A stretch of 64,000 nucleotides of DNA, taken from assembly GCF_001659605.2 (NCBI RefSeq), contig NC_035174.2, positions 24,998,027-25,062,026 of the forward strand. Reading direction: 5' to 3'. Below, one piece after another: positions 22,361 to 32,398 of this stretch (its first letter is position 1; each line of letters opens with the position of its first letter). The notes below the pieces were generated by a model. That model was not told where the DNA came from, did not search any database, and saw nothing but the letters and a program-made list of their open reading frames with translations. Position numbers and translations under genes: made by a program. Source of the stretch: Manihot esculenta. Lineage: Eukaryota; Streptophyta; Magnoliopsida; Malpighiales; Euphorbiaceae.

Positions 22361-22832
22361 GCTTGCAGGTACGGTATAGTGCGGGAGTCCGGATAGAGTA
22401 AAGAAGTCATGCTTATGTAATAGCTAGCAATGGACATGATCAAATTGTAATGTAAAAGTACAGTATAGTCATGTAATGAGGTTTATGGATGTTAGTGTGT
22501 GCTTGACCATAGAATGTTGTATCCCTTTTTTTTATACATGATCTTGGTTATTTTATGTCATTTATGTAAACCAACTCAACAGATGTATGTCACCCATTGG
22601 GGACACTGATGAGATCCCACAGAGGGGTCAATGTTATGTTAATGTTATGCACAGGTTGAGTTTGGTTGATGAGTATGGAAAGAAAAGTTTTAATTTTTAT
22701 GCATGTTGTTGATCATGTATGGGATTATACAGGTTTACAGGTTTTATGTTAGGCTTGCTACGGGTCCCGACGGCCTTAAGTCGACCCGGATCCTAGCGTT
22801 GGTAGCGGTTCGATTTTCGGGTCGTTACAGAA

Positions 22833-22844
22833 TGGTATCAGAGC
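22833..22844 (+). promoter_or_regulatory. tRNA-Met primer-binding site of G1
   Basis: Exact TGGTATCAGAGC, 3 nt after the LTR end; primes minus-strand cDNA synthesis. Confidence 0.93.
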
Positions 22845-23104
22845 CCTAGGTTCATATGGTCGGACCTAGAGTGTCGGGCTCATAGATGTTATAGAAGGTC
22901 AAGCACAATAGGAAAGATCATGTCCACTAGGATAGGATGTGGAGTCCTGTCTTGCATGATGATGTGAAATGCCATGATGATATGCATGTGCATTAATTAT
23001 ATGCTATGATATGTGATGTATGTGATGCGAGTTCATGTGTGCCCACATGAACCATATGATGCTAATGTTTATGTGATGTGTACTGTTTTTCTTCAGAAAA
23101 CAGG

Positions 23105-25333
23105 ATGAGAGGAACTCGTCGATCAGCAAGATTGACTGGAGTACCACCTGAGGATGAGGGCATGAGCGCCCGTCCTCCTACATTGCCTAGGGCAATGTCA
23201 AGCAGGTCCAACAGGGACACAGCAGTAAGAGACCCTAGAAGGTCTTTGGATCTGGGTAGAAGCAGATCAGTCAGAGGAACTGTTCAGGGAGGAGCGTCAG
23301 AGGATATGGGGGATGATATGGACGTAGAACAGAGGAGGGATGGCAGTTTGGGAGTCAGTATGTCAGAAGAAGGAATGGGAGAGTCCCAAGGAGGCACTCA
23401 GGCCTCTGGATTTGTACAGCCACCTCACTACCCACATTTCTCACAACATCCCGGGTATTCGATGGGAGGTACATCGGATTACCCTAGTTTCACCCCTTAT
23501 CCCACACAGATGCCATACCCACCATACTACCCACCATACTCTCAGTACCTAATGTATCCACCTCCACCCTACTATCCAAGTCCAGCAAACCCTACCTCAG
23601 AAAATGTTGTACCACCTCCACCACCTACAGAACCAGCAGCCCCAGTTACTCAACCTTCTAGACCTAGCTCAGCCAGTGGGAGCAAGGTCAAGATGACTGA
23701 CTACATGAAACTGGGTGCTCCTCAGTATGAAAAAGGGGATGACCCATTTGTGTACCTTGAAAGGGTTAAAGTGATCACAGAGGAGATTGGGGCTGATGAC
23801 AGTAGAGCCATTCAGATGGCTGGGTTCACGCTTAAGTGCAAGAAGGCACGAGAGTGGTTCAAGAATTATGTGAACCTGAGAGTGGACAGCATGACTTGGG
23901 AAGAGTTTACAAACGAGTTTGCAGGATGGGCTTTTCCCGATAGTTCAAGGGAGCTGAAGATGATAGAGTTTGAACAGTTGAGGCAGACGGATGAAATGGG
24001 TGTGGAAGAGTTCACCGACAGATTTATGGAGCTGTTGCCTTTTTCTGGGCAGAGTCTGGATACAGATTCGAAGAGGTCAAGGAGGTATGTTATGAAACTC
24101 CATTCCAGGTATTCCTCCTTGATTCAGTCAGTGGACAGGGAGAGCTTCCATGCCATAGTAGATATGGCCAGGAAAATGGAGGCCAGTGCCATCGTTCAGG
24201 GGACAGTTAAGCAGTCAGTGGCACAGTCTTCCGGTTCAAAAACTCCGGGTGGGGGAAGATTAGATCCCTCTACCTTGAGTGCAGCAGCTTCAGGCAGTAA
24301 GAGATGGAGTAAGCCCAAGGGTAAGAAGAATAAGTTCTGGAACAAGGTCAAGTCCAGTCTGGGATTTGGGAGTGGCTCAAGCTCTGGTGCGGATAATGTA
24401 GTTTGTGCGAGGTGTGGTAGACCACACAAGGGAGTATGTCGGTTTGGGACGAACGCCTGCTTCAGATGTGGTCAGGAGGGGCATATAGCTCGAGACTGTC
24501 CAAGAGCGGCCCCGATGGCTCAGTCCCAGCAGACAGCTACAGGCAGTGTAGCGCAACCAGCAGCTCCAGCCATGACTCAGGCCAGTGGCAGAGGCAGAGG
24601 GAGAGGGGCAGCCTCTTCTTCAGCGGGTTTCAGAGGTGAAGGTCCGTCAGCCCCAGCACGGATCTTCACAATGACACAGCAGGAGGCAGACGCATCCAAC
24701 ACCGTGGTGGCAGGTAATCTCGTCATTGGATGTTCGGATGTATATGCATTGATGGACCCTGGTGCATCTCATTCTTTTATTGCTCCGAGGGCCGTAGAGA
24801 GGTTGGGATTGATGATCTCTGGGTTAGAGTGTCCTCTCTGGGTCAGTGGACCCAAGTGTGATCCATCTGTGGCAGAGTTAGTCTGCCAGTGTAGTCCTGT
24901 GTTTGTTGAGGGAAGATGCTTGTCCGCCGACCTAGTGGTTCTAGACTTGACAGATTTTGACGTCATTCTAGGGATGGACTGGTTATCTACCCATGGTGCT
25001 ACCTTGGACTGCAGAGACAAGGTAGTCAGGTTCAGAGGTCAGGATGGGTCTGAGGTTGTCTTCAGAGGAGACAGGAGGGGTACACCTAGAGGTCTGATAT
25101 CAGCTCTTCAGGCTCGTAGGTTGCTCAGGAGGGGATGTCAGGGGTATTTGGCTCATGTGAGAGAGCTAAATAGTCAGGTTAGAGAGCCCGCCTCGGTGCC
25201 AGTGGTTAGAGAGTTCTTAGATGTGTTCCCAGACGAACTGCCAGGTTTACCACCTGCTAGGGAGATAGAGTTCGAGATAGAACTGATGCCTGAAACCCGA
25301 CCTGTAACAGCCCGGAAACCGGTACCCCTCTAG
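23105..25333 (+). CDS. G1 gag-protease half of the polyprotein, cut by NG
   Basis: Start chosen at ATG 23105 (MRGTRRSARLTG), because the same start is kept in G2 and NG and a TTTTTCTTCAG acceptor-like site sits 8 nt before it; an upstream ATG at 23078 is in frame. Order: acidic/Ser-rich N-terminus, Pro/Tyr-rich stretch (about 23420-23640), capsid core (MTDYMKLGAPQYEKGDDPF at 23692 on), two knuckles (CARCGRPHKGVC at 24404-24439; CFRCGQEGHIARDC at 24458-24499), and protease with Asp-Pro-Gly at 24755-24763 and ILGMDWL. It then reaches the RT linker and reads 31 nt into the NG LTR to TAG at 25331-25333. Gag would assemble virus-like particles. The half is open and could still yield gag and protease. 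Confidence 0.9.
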   Translation: MRGTRRSARLTGVPPEDEGMSARPPTLPRAMSSRSNRDTAVRDPRRSLDLGRSRSVRGTVQGGASEDMGDDMDVEQRRDGSLGVSMSEEGMGESQGGTQASGFVQPPHYPHFSQHPGYSMGGTSDYPSFTPYPTQMPYPPYYPPYSQYLMYPPPPYYPSPANPTSENVVPPPPPTEPAAPVTQPSRPSSASGSKVKMTDYMKLGAPQYEKGDDPFVYLERVKVITEEIGADDSRAIQMAGFTLKCKKAREWFKNYVNLRVDSMTWEEFTNEFAGWAFPDSSRELKMIEFEQLRQTDEMGVEEFTDRFMELLPFSGQSLDTDSKRSRRYVMKLHSRYSSLIQSVDRESFHAIVDMARKMEASAIVQGTVKQSVAQSSGSKTPGGGRLDPSTLSAAASGSKRWSKPKGKKNKFWNKVKSSLGFGSGSSSGADNVVCARCGRPHKGVCRFGTNACFRCGQEGHIARDCPRAAPMAQSQQTATGSVAQPAAPAMTQASGRGRGRGAASSSAGFRGEGPSAPARIFTMTQQEADASNTVVAGNLVIGCSDVYALMDPGASHSFIAPRAVERLGLMISGLECPLWVSGPKCDPSVAELVCQCSPVFVEGRCLSADLVVLDLTDFDVILGMDWLSTHGATLDCRDKVVRFRGQDGSEVVFRGDRRGTPRGLISALQARRLLRRGCQGYLAHVRELNSQVREPASVPVVREFLDVFPDELPGLPPAREIEFEIELMPETRPVTARKPVPL

Positions 25334-28241
25334 TAACGGCCCGACCTGCTCGGCGCTAGGATTCAGATCGGCTTAAGGCCGCCGGAACCCGTAGCAAGCC
25401 TGCTAGACATCCTGAACAACTGGTATAATCCCATACATGATCACACTTTACGTAAAAACTAAAACTTTTGTTTCGAAAATACATCAGCCTGAACTATGCA
25501 TGGAAACATAGAACCTCATACCAGATGGGTCATCAAGCTTGCTTTAAAACATATCCGCTTTGGGTCAAGGGATTGGAACCCTTTCTTCCCTCACGGCCAT
25601 CAAAACACATAACATTTAAAATCATTTCTTATCATGGAAACCTTACATACATCTTGAAAACATTTATAGTGATCACGCACAAACTAAGGGATTAACCAAC
25701 TCTCTAGGCAAAGCACAATTCTATACATCACATGCTACAACACATGGCATATCTATACTTTTCTTAACCTTACTCTATCTCTTATAACATGCTCTTTCCA
25801 TTCATTCATATTCATACATCATCATCATGTCCACAACTAGGCTATAAACATACAATGCATACATAACATAACATCTCTTTACATACATCAAACTTACATA
25901 ACATGCTTTTTCCTTTACATAAACTAAACTATTCTATTACATCCAGACATGGCAACCCATGCCCAAAATCTTCTCCCAAAGCTCTTTCTGACCTACTCTG
26001 GCGTACTAAACTCTGGCCCTGCAAGACTGGGGATAAGGGAAAGGGGTGAGCTACGAGAGCCCAGTGAGTAGAAACAGAGAAAAACATTTGATTTAGTTCC
26101 TCCTTTTTTAGATATATTATTATTCTTTTTATTGTTCCACCCTTTTTAGATATTTTATGCTAAAGACATTTTATTAATCCAATATTATCATTTGCTTTAA
26201 TTCCACACTTTTTAGGTATATTATTATAACTTAACTCTTCATGCTTCATGAAATGCAACACATCACAAATAAACACATCAAGGATGGAATTGTCACCTTT
26301 AGCCCTCTACAAGAAAAGAACCTCAACAATGCAACATGCTCAACAAAGCTCTGTTCCAGGGGCGATACGGCCACGCCTGGACTACATATACATACTCTGT
26401 GTCAGGGGCGATACGGCCACACCTGATCTCCTCATACTCTGTGCCAGGGGCGATACGGCCACACCTGGTCTACTCATCTCTTAATGTGCATGACATATCA
26501 TAACATGTAACATTACATCACACTGAGGGCTATAGGATCATCCAGTACCATCCACATCAAATCATCGTATTATGCAATGCATCAACTTCGTGATGTCTAA
26601 TGCAAACATCCTACTACATATAAACATGGTGCATGGCATGGTGAAACTAGTGCAATCATCCTATTACATATAAACATGATATACGTGATGCATGAACATG
26701 CTTTAGGCATTAATTCTTAATTAAGAGATTAAGTTAGTTCTACTCACCTGAAGCCTCTGCTCAGCTTACTCTACTGGCCAACTATCTCTGAAACTAGACA
26801 CCTCGCCTCGGGTCCGATCCTACACAGATGGACTCAAATGAGGTACCAAACACACTCTAACAACTCATAAGAAACTCCCCAAAAACCCCTCTAAACATCC
26901 TCAAAACATGCATAGAACATACTCAAGAAAGGGCTGGACAGGGCACTTTCGGCGGCACTTTCGGCGGCCGAAGGTCCCTTCCAGAGACGAAAGTCAGGCA
27001 GGTTCGGCGGCACCTTCGGCGGCCGAACCTTCTCTCCAGAGACGAAAGTCAGGCACTTTCGGCGGCCGAACATTACCTTCGGCGGCCGAAAGTCTGCTTT
27101 CAAGCCAAAACCTCAACTATCGGGGGCAAGGTTAGGCGGCCAATCCCTGCATCCTCAGGCAGGTTCGGCGGCCGAAACCACCTTCGGCGGCCGAACCTGA
27201 GTTCATCCAGAACTCTGCCTTTGGGCATTTCAAGCCTCCCAAACCTTCCAAAACACCCCAAAACGAACACACAACCTCTAAAAACATGCATAACACCTTA
27301 GTCATGCAAAAAGGAGCTTAACAACTAGATTAAACTCCAAAAACAACATCAAGAGCACTCATAGATAGTTTATGACCCACAATGGCCAAAACCATCAAAA
27401 CAACCCATAATCTCACTTGCTCTCTCCCAATCATGCATACACTCTCCCACAAACATAAAGGAGCATAAACTAACATATACTCCTCAACACAAACATCACT
27501 TAGCATACATTGGGCATAAAACCCTCAAAAACCTAAACATGCATATCTACCCAAACTCAACCATCAAAACATCATTAAACTTACTTAAAACTTATTTAAA
27601 ACACTAGGAAAGCAAGGATCTACACTTACCTCTTGAAGATCGAGGGGTGGTGCGATCCCTAACTCGGAGGTGTGGAGGATTCAAGCTCCAAAAGCCTCCA
27701 ATGCTCCCAAAACTCCTATGAAAGCTTCAAAATCTTCAAAACAAGGGTAGATCTCATGAAAAACTAAGGGATGAGTGAAGAAAACGTGAAAGCAACCCAA
27801 GGAGGACCAAGACTCACCTGAGCTCGAGAATGGGGAGGAAACTCGCCCATTTCCGATCTGGGGGCTCTTTATAGGTGGCCTGCCGAACCACCTTCGGCAG
27901 CCTAACGTGCCCCCTAAACTCATGCATGTTCGGCGGCCGAATCTCACTTTCGGCGGCCGAACTTCAGCTTGTTCCAACAAAGCTTTCGGAGGCCTAAGGC
28001 GCTCCCGAAGCCTTTCCATGTTCGGCGGCCGAACATCACTTTCGGCGGCCGAACCTGGGTTCTCCTCCTTAGTCTATTCTTTTAAAAACTTAACTTTCTT
28101 TTCATTTAAAACCATGAAATCACATGAAAACATTTAGGAAAACCTTTTGAAAACCTTTGCTATACCCCTCACAACTGATCCGACATCCGAGATTCCACCG
28201 GACGGTAGGAATTCCGATGTCCGAACGAGCGGGGTCTTACA
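25303..28241 (-). repeat. NG 3' LTR
   Basis: Plus-strand TGTAACAGCCCGG...GGGGTCTTACA. It includes the TTCGGCGGCCGAA palindromes (about 26950-27200 and 27930-28050), a minus-strand TATAAA at 27868-27873, and the hairpin array at 26341-26475. Its far end resembles the G1 LTR start (GACATCCGAGATTCCACCGG). Confidence 0.95.
26341..26475 (-). repeat. Tandem hairpin array in NG 3' LTR
   Basis: Three units of about 50-58 bp with core CCAGG(T/C)GTGGCCGTATCG..CCCTGG on the minus strand. Same structure as the G1 and G2 arrays but with a different loop. The other LTR copy is at 33437-33571. Confidence 0.75.
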
Positions 28242-28254
28242 TTCTTCCCCCCTT
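28242..28254 (-). promoter_or_regulatory. NG polypurine tract
   Basis: Minus strand AAGGGGGGAAGAA directly before the 3' LTR TGTAAG. Confidence 0.85.
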
Positions 28255-28419
28255 ACAGAACATTCGTCCCCGAATGTTCAACAAACAAACAAACAACAAG
28301 GGTACAAAAGAACCTATAACATACACTCTAGAAGAGACGAGGGTACTGCTGGAGTGTAGACTCCTGGGTCTCCCAGACACATTCTACCAACTAAGGGGTG
28401 GTTCCAAAAGACTCTTACC

Positions 28420-30452
28420 ATCGGGTTCCTTGCTCCCTCGCCTTCTAACTCATGTGTCCATGATCCATACTAGCTGCTCAACATAGGTGAGGTCTCCTAG
28501 GACCTCTGCTCTCGGTTCACTCAGAACCTTACTTGGATCCGACACGCACTTCCATGATGAGGGAACATGGGAAAACGGATGGATTCTATCCATGGAAGCC
28601 GGTAAATCTAGCTTGTACGATACAGCCTTAACCTTTTTCAAGACTCCGAAGGGTCTGATGTATCGTAAAACTAGCTTACCTTTCTTCCGAACATGAACCA
28701 CTTCTTTCCTGAGAAGACGCCTTAAGCAATACCATACCTCTCTCCCAGAAAACCAAGCTTCCTACAGACATCTGCCTAACACTTCTGCCGGTTCACGGCA
28801 GTCTTGATCCTTTCTCTTATCATCGGCCTTCTTTCTGTTGTAAGGGAATAAACTGCTAAGGGGTTTCCGACCAAAGGCATCTGTCATAACATCTGCCTCA
28901 TCCGGATGATACTGAGACTTGTAATCACAGCTGCTAAGCAGTTCAACCCACGCCTCCTGAATTGTTTAGGAGCATAAGCAATCACCCTCTCTCTCTGCAT
29001 CAACACACAATCTGATCCCAAAACGGGACACATCGCAGGACACTGCGAAGCCTCCCCTACTGATGGGCAGAACTAACGCTGATGCTGACATCGACCTTCT
29101 CTTTGGCTCTTCACTGCTTCCTTTATACTATTCTGACCAAGCCAACCTCTGATTCTTTTTGGTCAATCCGGTCGTAGGAGTAGCAATTCTGGAGAAGTTC
29201 TAGATGAACTTCCTGTAGTAATCTGCCGAACCCAACAAGTTCTTACTCTTTGTTATTACCGTGGGTCTGGGCCAATTAGCTACAGCTTCTACTTGCTTGG
29301 GGTCCACTTCAATTCTCTTTTCTGACATGTCCTAACCCAAGAAAGGTACACTCCTTCAACCGAAACTCACATTTGGAGAACTGGGCATCCAAGCCGTGTT
29401 CTCCTGGGGTTTACTGAACTGTCCTCAGATAAGGGGCATGCTCCTCTACATCCTGGGGTGCACCAAGGCATCGTCGATGAAGACAATACCAAGAGCTGCA
29501 AAAACTGACTGAAAACTCTTGTCCATGAGGTTCATGAATGCTGCAGGGGCATTGGCTAGCCCAAACGGCATCACTAAGAACCCTAAAGCCCATATCTGGT
29601 CCTGAGCACTGTCTTCGGCACATCCTCCTCACTGATGCTTAACTGGTGGTACCCAAATCTCCAATCTGTCCTGGAAAAACAGATCGTCGATCTTAGGTAA
29701 CAGATACTCAATCTTGGTAGTGACTCTGTTCAACTGTCCACAGTCGACACAAAGCCTTAAGGATTCATCCTTCTTTCTCATGAAAACCTTTAGAGCACCT
29801 CTAGTGAGATACTAGGTCGGATGAAGTCCTCATCTACCAACCTTTACAATCGTTCTTACAACTCTTTTACATCTGCTGATACCATCCTGTGGGGAAGGAT
29901 AGAGATTGGTTGAATCTCAAGTATTACTTCTGGTTTGGACTCTATCTCCCTGACAGGTGGTAGTCCTGAAACTCGTCTGGGAAAACATCTAGAAACTTCC
30001 TAACAACGGGCACTGAGGCTGGCTCCCTGACCCGACCATCAAACTCTCTTTCAAGAGCTAAAACCCCTGATAACCTTTCCTGAACAACCTACGAGCCTGA
30101 AAGGCTGGTCTCAGACCTCTAGGTGTCCCTCACTCTGACTATTCTATAGACTACCTCTGATCCATCCTATTCTCTGAACCTGACTACCTTGTCTCTGCTG
30201 TCCAAGGTAGCACTATGAGCAGAAAGCCAATCCATCCCTAGAATGACATCAAAACAGTCAAGTCTAGAACCACAAGGTCGGCTGGAAGGCATCTACTCTC
30301 TGAACATACTCTGACTATACTGGCAGACTAACTCTGCCGCAGATGGATCACACTTGGGTCTACTGACCCAAAGAGGACACCCTAACTCAGAAACTATCAA
30401 GCCCAACCTCACTATGGCTCACAAGACAACAAGGAAAGAGAAACCTCAGGGT
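28420..30452 (-). pseudogene. NG pol remnant: broken protease, RT, RNase H; integrase core deleted
   Basis: On the minus strand a frameshift lies at the protease active site (about 30440-30455), where the Asp-Pro-Gly region is corrupted. RT pieces follow in changing frames (an FGLANAP-type block near 29560-29590, an FIDD-like region near 29470-29490). RNase H ends near 28850 with an HPDEADVMTDAFGRK-like tail. Within about 100 bp the sequence is already at the integrase C-terminus (RKKGKLVLRYIRPFGVL, 28701-28450) and a partial chromodomain, so the DDE core is missing. About 2 kb stands where G1 needs about 3.5 kb. It cannot supply its own enzymes. Confidence 0.8.
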
Positions 30453-32084
30453 TCATAAAACATACACATCAGAACATACCAGAGTGAGATTACCTGATCC
30501 CATCGGGTTCGATGTGCTAGCCTCCTGCTGGGTCATGGCGAAAATCCGCGCCGAAGCTGATGGACCTTCTCCACGGGAACCTGCTGAAGGAGGGGCTGTC
30601 CCCCTACCTCCGCCTCTACCACTGCCCTGCATCAAGGATGGAACTACTGGTCGAGCTATGATGCCTGGAGTTGTCTGATGGGACGGTGCCATAAAAGCTA
30701 CCCGAGGACACTCCCGAGCTATGTGTCCCTCCTGGCCGCATCTGTAACATACTGCAGTCCCAAACCGACAGACTCCTTTGTGCGGCCTACCGCACCTCGC
30801 ACACTCTGCAACCTCTGTGCTTGAGCTCGAACCATCTCCTAAACCCAGACTTGATTTCATCCGATTCCAGAACTTGTTCTTCTTCGATCTCCTGAGACCT
30901 CGGTCTCCCTTTTTACTCTTCATAGTAGCCTCGCTCAAAGAGGCGGGATCAACATCCCCTGTGCTCTGGGTTCTGAAACCCGAAGATTGTGCCATCCGTT
31001 GCTTAACTGACTCTTCAATGATAGCACTAGCCTCCATTTTCCGAGCCATATCCACTATGGCACGGAAGCTCTCCCTTTCTACTGATTGGATCAGGGAGGA
31101 ATACCTGGGATGGAGCCTCATGGTATACCTCTTAGCTTTCTTTTGGTCATTATCATATTCCTGACCCACATACTGTAGCAACTCCAGAAACTGGTCTGTA
31201 TACTCCTCGACACTCATATCCTCCGTCTGTCTCAACTGTTCAAACTCTATAACTTTCAGCTCCCTCGAGCTGTCTGGAAACGCCCAACTGGTGAACTCAT
31301 TGGCAAACTCTTCCCATGACATCCCTTCTAACCTCGGGTCCACATAGTGCTTAAACCAACCTCGAGCTTTCTTACATTTCAATGTGAACCCTGCCATCTG
31401 AATGGCTCTACTATCATCAGCTCCTAACTCATCCGTTATCATCTTCACTGTCTGGAGATACGCAAACGGGTCATCACCCGTCTCGTACTTAGGAGCATCC
31501 AATCTCAAGTAATCCGTCATTTTCACTTTGCTCCCTCCAGATGAGCTAGGTTTTGGTACTTGGACATCAGGGACTACTGTTTCTGCTGGTGGTGGAGGAG
31601 GTGCAGCATTCCCCTGGGTAGGGTTTGCTGGATTTGGATAAAAAGACGGGGGTGGATGCATGGGGTACTGTGGGTAAAAGGGAGGATAGGGCATAAAGGT
31701 GGGATATGGGTTATAACTGAAGAAATCCGATGTACCTCCCATCGGATACCCTGGCCCTTGCGGGTAGGGTGGATACTGTGGTGGAACAAAGCCCGAGGCC
31801 TGAGTGCCTCCTTGGGACTCTTCCATATCCTCTACTGACATACTCATGCCCAAACTACTATCTCTTCTTTGGTTATCCTCCTCTGTCTCCATCACATCCT
31901 CTGACATATCACCCAGAACTGTTCTCCTCCGACTTGCATCAAAAGACCTTCTAGGGTCCCTTGATGTACCTTCTCTACTAGTCCTACAAGATCTTGCTCT
32001 CTGCAGAGCAGGGGGATGGGCATCCATGCCCTCATTCTCTGGCGGAGCTCCAGTCAATCTAGCAGATCGACGAATTCCTCTCAT
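30453..32084 (-). CDS. NG gag, intact reading frame
   Basis: Start at ATG 32084-32082 (MRGIRRSARLTG), matching G1 and G2, 8 nt after a TTTTCAG acceptor-like site (32094-32093); an upstream in-frame ATG at 32153 is possible. About 543 aa: acidic N-terminus, Pro/Tyr-rich part, capsid core (MTDYLRLDAPKYETGDDPF), basic linker, knuckles CARCGRPHKGVC and CYRCGQEGHIARECP (about 30800-30700), then Ser/Gly-rich linker. It stops at SDVYVL exactly where protease begins. In G1 the frame continues into protease. An intact gag beside a dead pol suggests selection for, or recent copying of, a gag-competent non-autonomous element. Confidence 0.88.
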   Translation of the reverse strand: MRGIRRSARLTGAPPENEGMDAHPPALQRARSCRTSREGTSRDPRRSFDASRRRTVLGDMSEDVMETEEDNQRRDSSLGMSMSVEDMEESQGGTQASGFVPPQYPPYPQGPGYPMGGTSDFFSYNPYPTFMPYPPFYPQYPMHPPPSFYPNPANPTQGNAAPPPPPAETVVPDVQVPKPSSSGGSKVKMTDYLRLDAPKYETGDDPFAYLQTVKMITDELGADDSRAIQMAGFTLKCKKARGWFKHYVDPRLEGMSWEEFANEFTSWAFPDSSRELKVIEFEQLRQTEDMSVEEYTDQFLELLQYVGQEYDNDQKKAKRYTMRLHPRYSSLIQSVERESFRAIVDMARKMEASAIIEESVKQRMAQSSGFRTQSTGDVDPASLSEATMKSKKGDRGLRRSKKNKFWNRMKSSLGLGDGSSSSTEVAECARCGRPHKGVCRFGTAVCYRCGQEGHIARECPRVAFMAPSHQTTPGIIARPVVPSLMQGSGRGGGRGTAPPSAGSRGEGPSASARIFAMTQQEASTSNPMGSGNLTLVCSDVYVL

Positions 32085-32384
32085 CTTAACTTCTGAAAAC
32101 ATAACATACAAACATACAAACATTAGCATCATATGGTCCATGTGAAGACACACGAACCCACATCATACAGAACATATCATTAATGCGCATGCATATAAAC
32201 ATGGCATTTCACAACATCATGCAAGACAGGACTCTACATCCTATCCTAGTGGACATGATCTTACTCTTGCTCTTTTCTTATTGTGCTTGCCTTACTAAAA
32301 CATCTATTGCAACCTCTTTCCGATGTGAGATCCCTTGATCCCTGAGCATTCTCTGCTCAATACATCGTACTCTTGAGGCCCTAT

Positions 32385-32396
32385 GCTCTGATACCA
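32385..32396 (-). promoter_or_regulatory. tRNA-Met primer-binding site of NG
   Basis: Minus strand TGGTATCAGAGC, 2 nt inside the 5' LTR. Confidence 0.93.
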
Positions 32397-32398
32397 AC

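Larger units (their letters stand above)
20576..22829 (+). repeat. G1 5' LTR
   Basis: TGTAATACCCGGCTAG to GTCGTTACA. U3 has an 82-bp unit with TTCGGCCGCCGAA palindromes twice (20748-20829, 20830-20911), then TATAAAT at 20933-20939. A second palindrome cluster is at about 21446-21630. A tandem hairpin array is at 22000-22215. Intron-like signals are described separately. Confidence 0.93.

Noticed and set aside
26341..26475. Possible CRISPR-like array (short repeats with spacers)
   Set aside because: Only three units, inside an LTR, duplicated in the other LTR, in a plant genome with no cas genes.
26248..26484. ORFs with GDTATPG repeats (also 33344-33580)
   Set aside because: Translation of the NG hairpin array; identical in both LTRs and antisense to the element.
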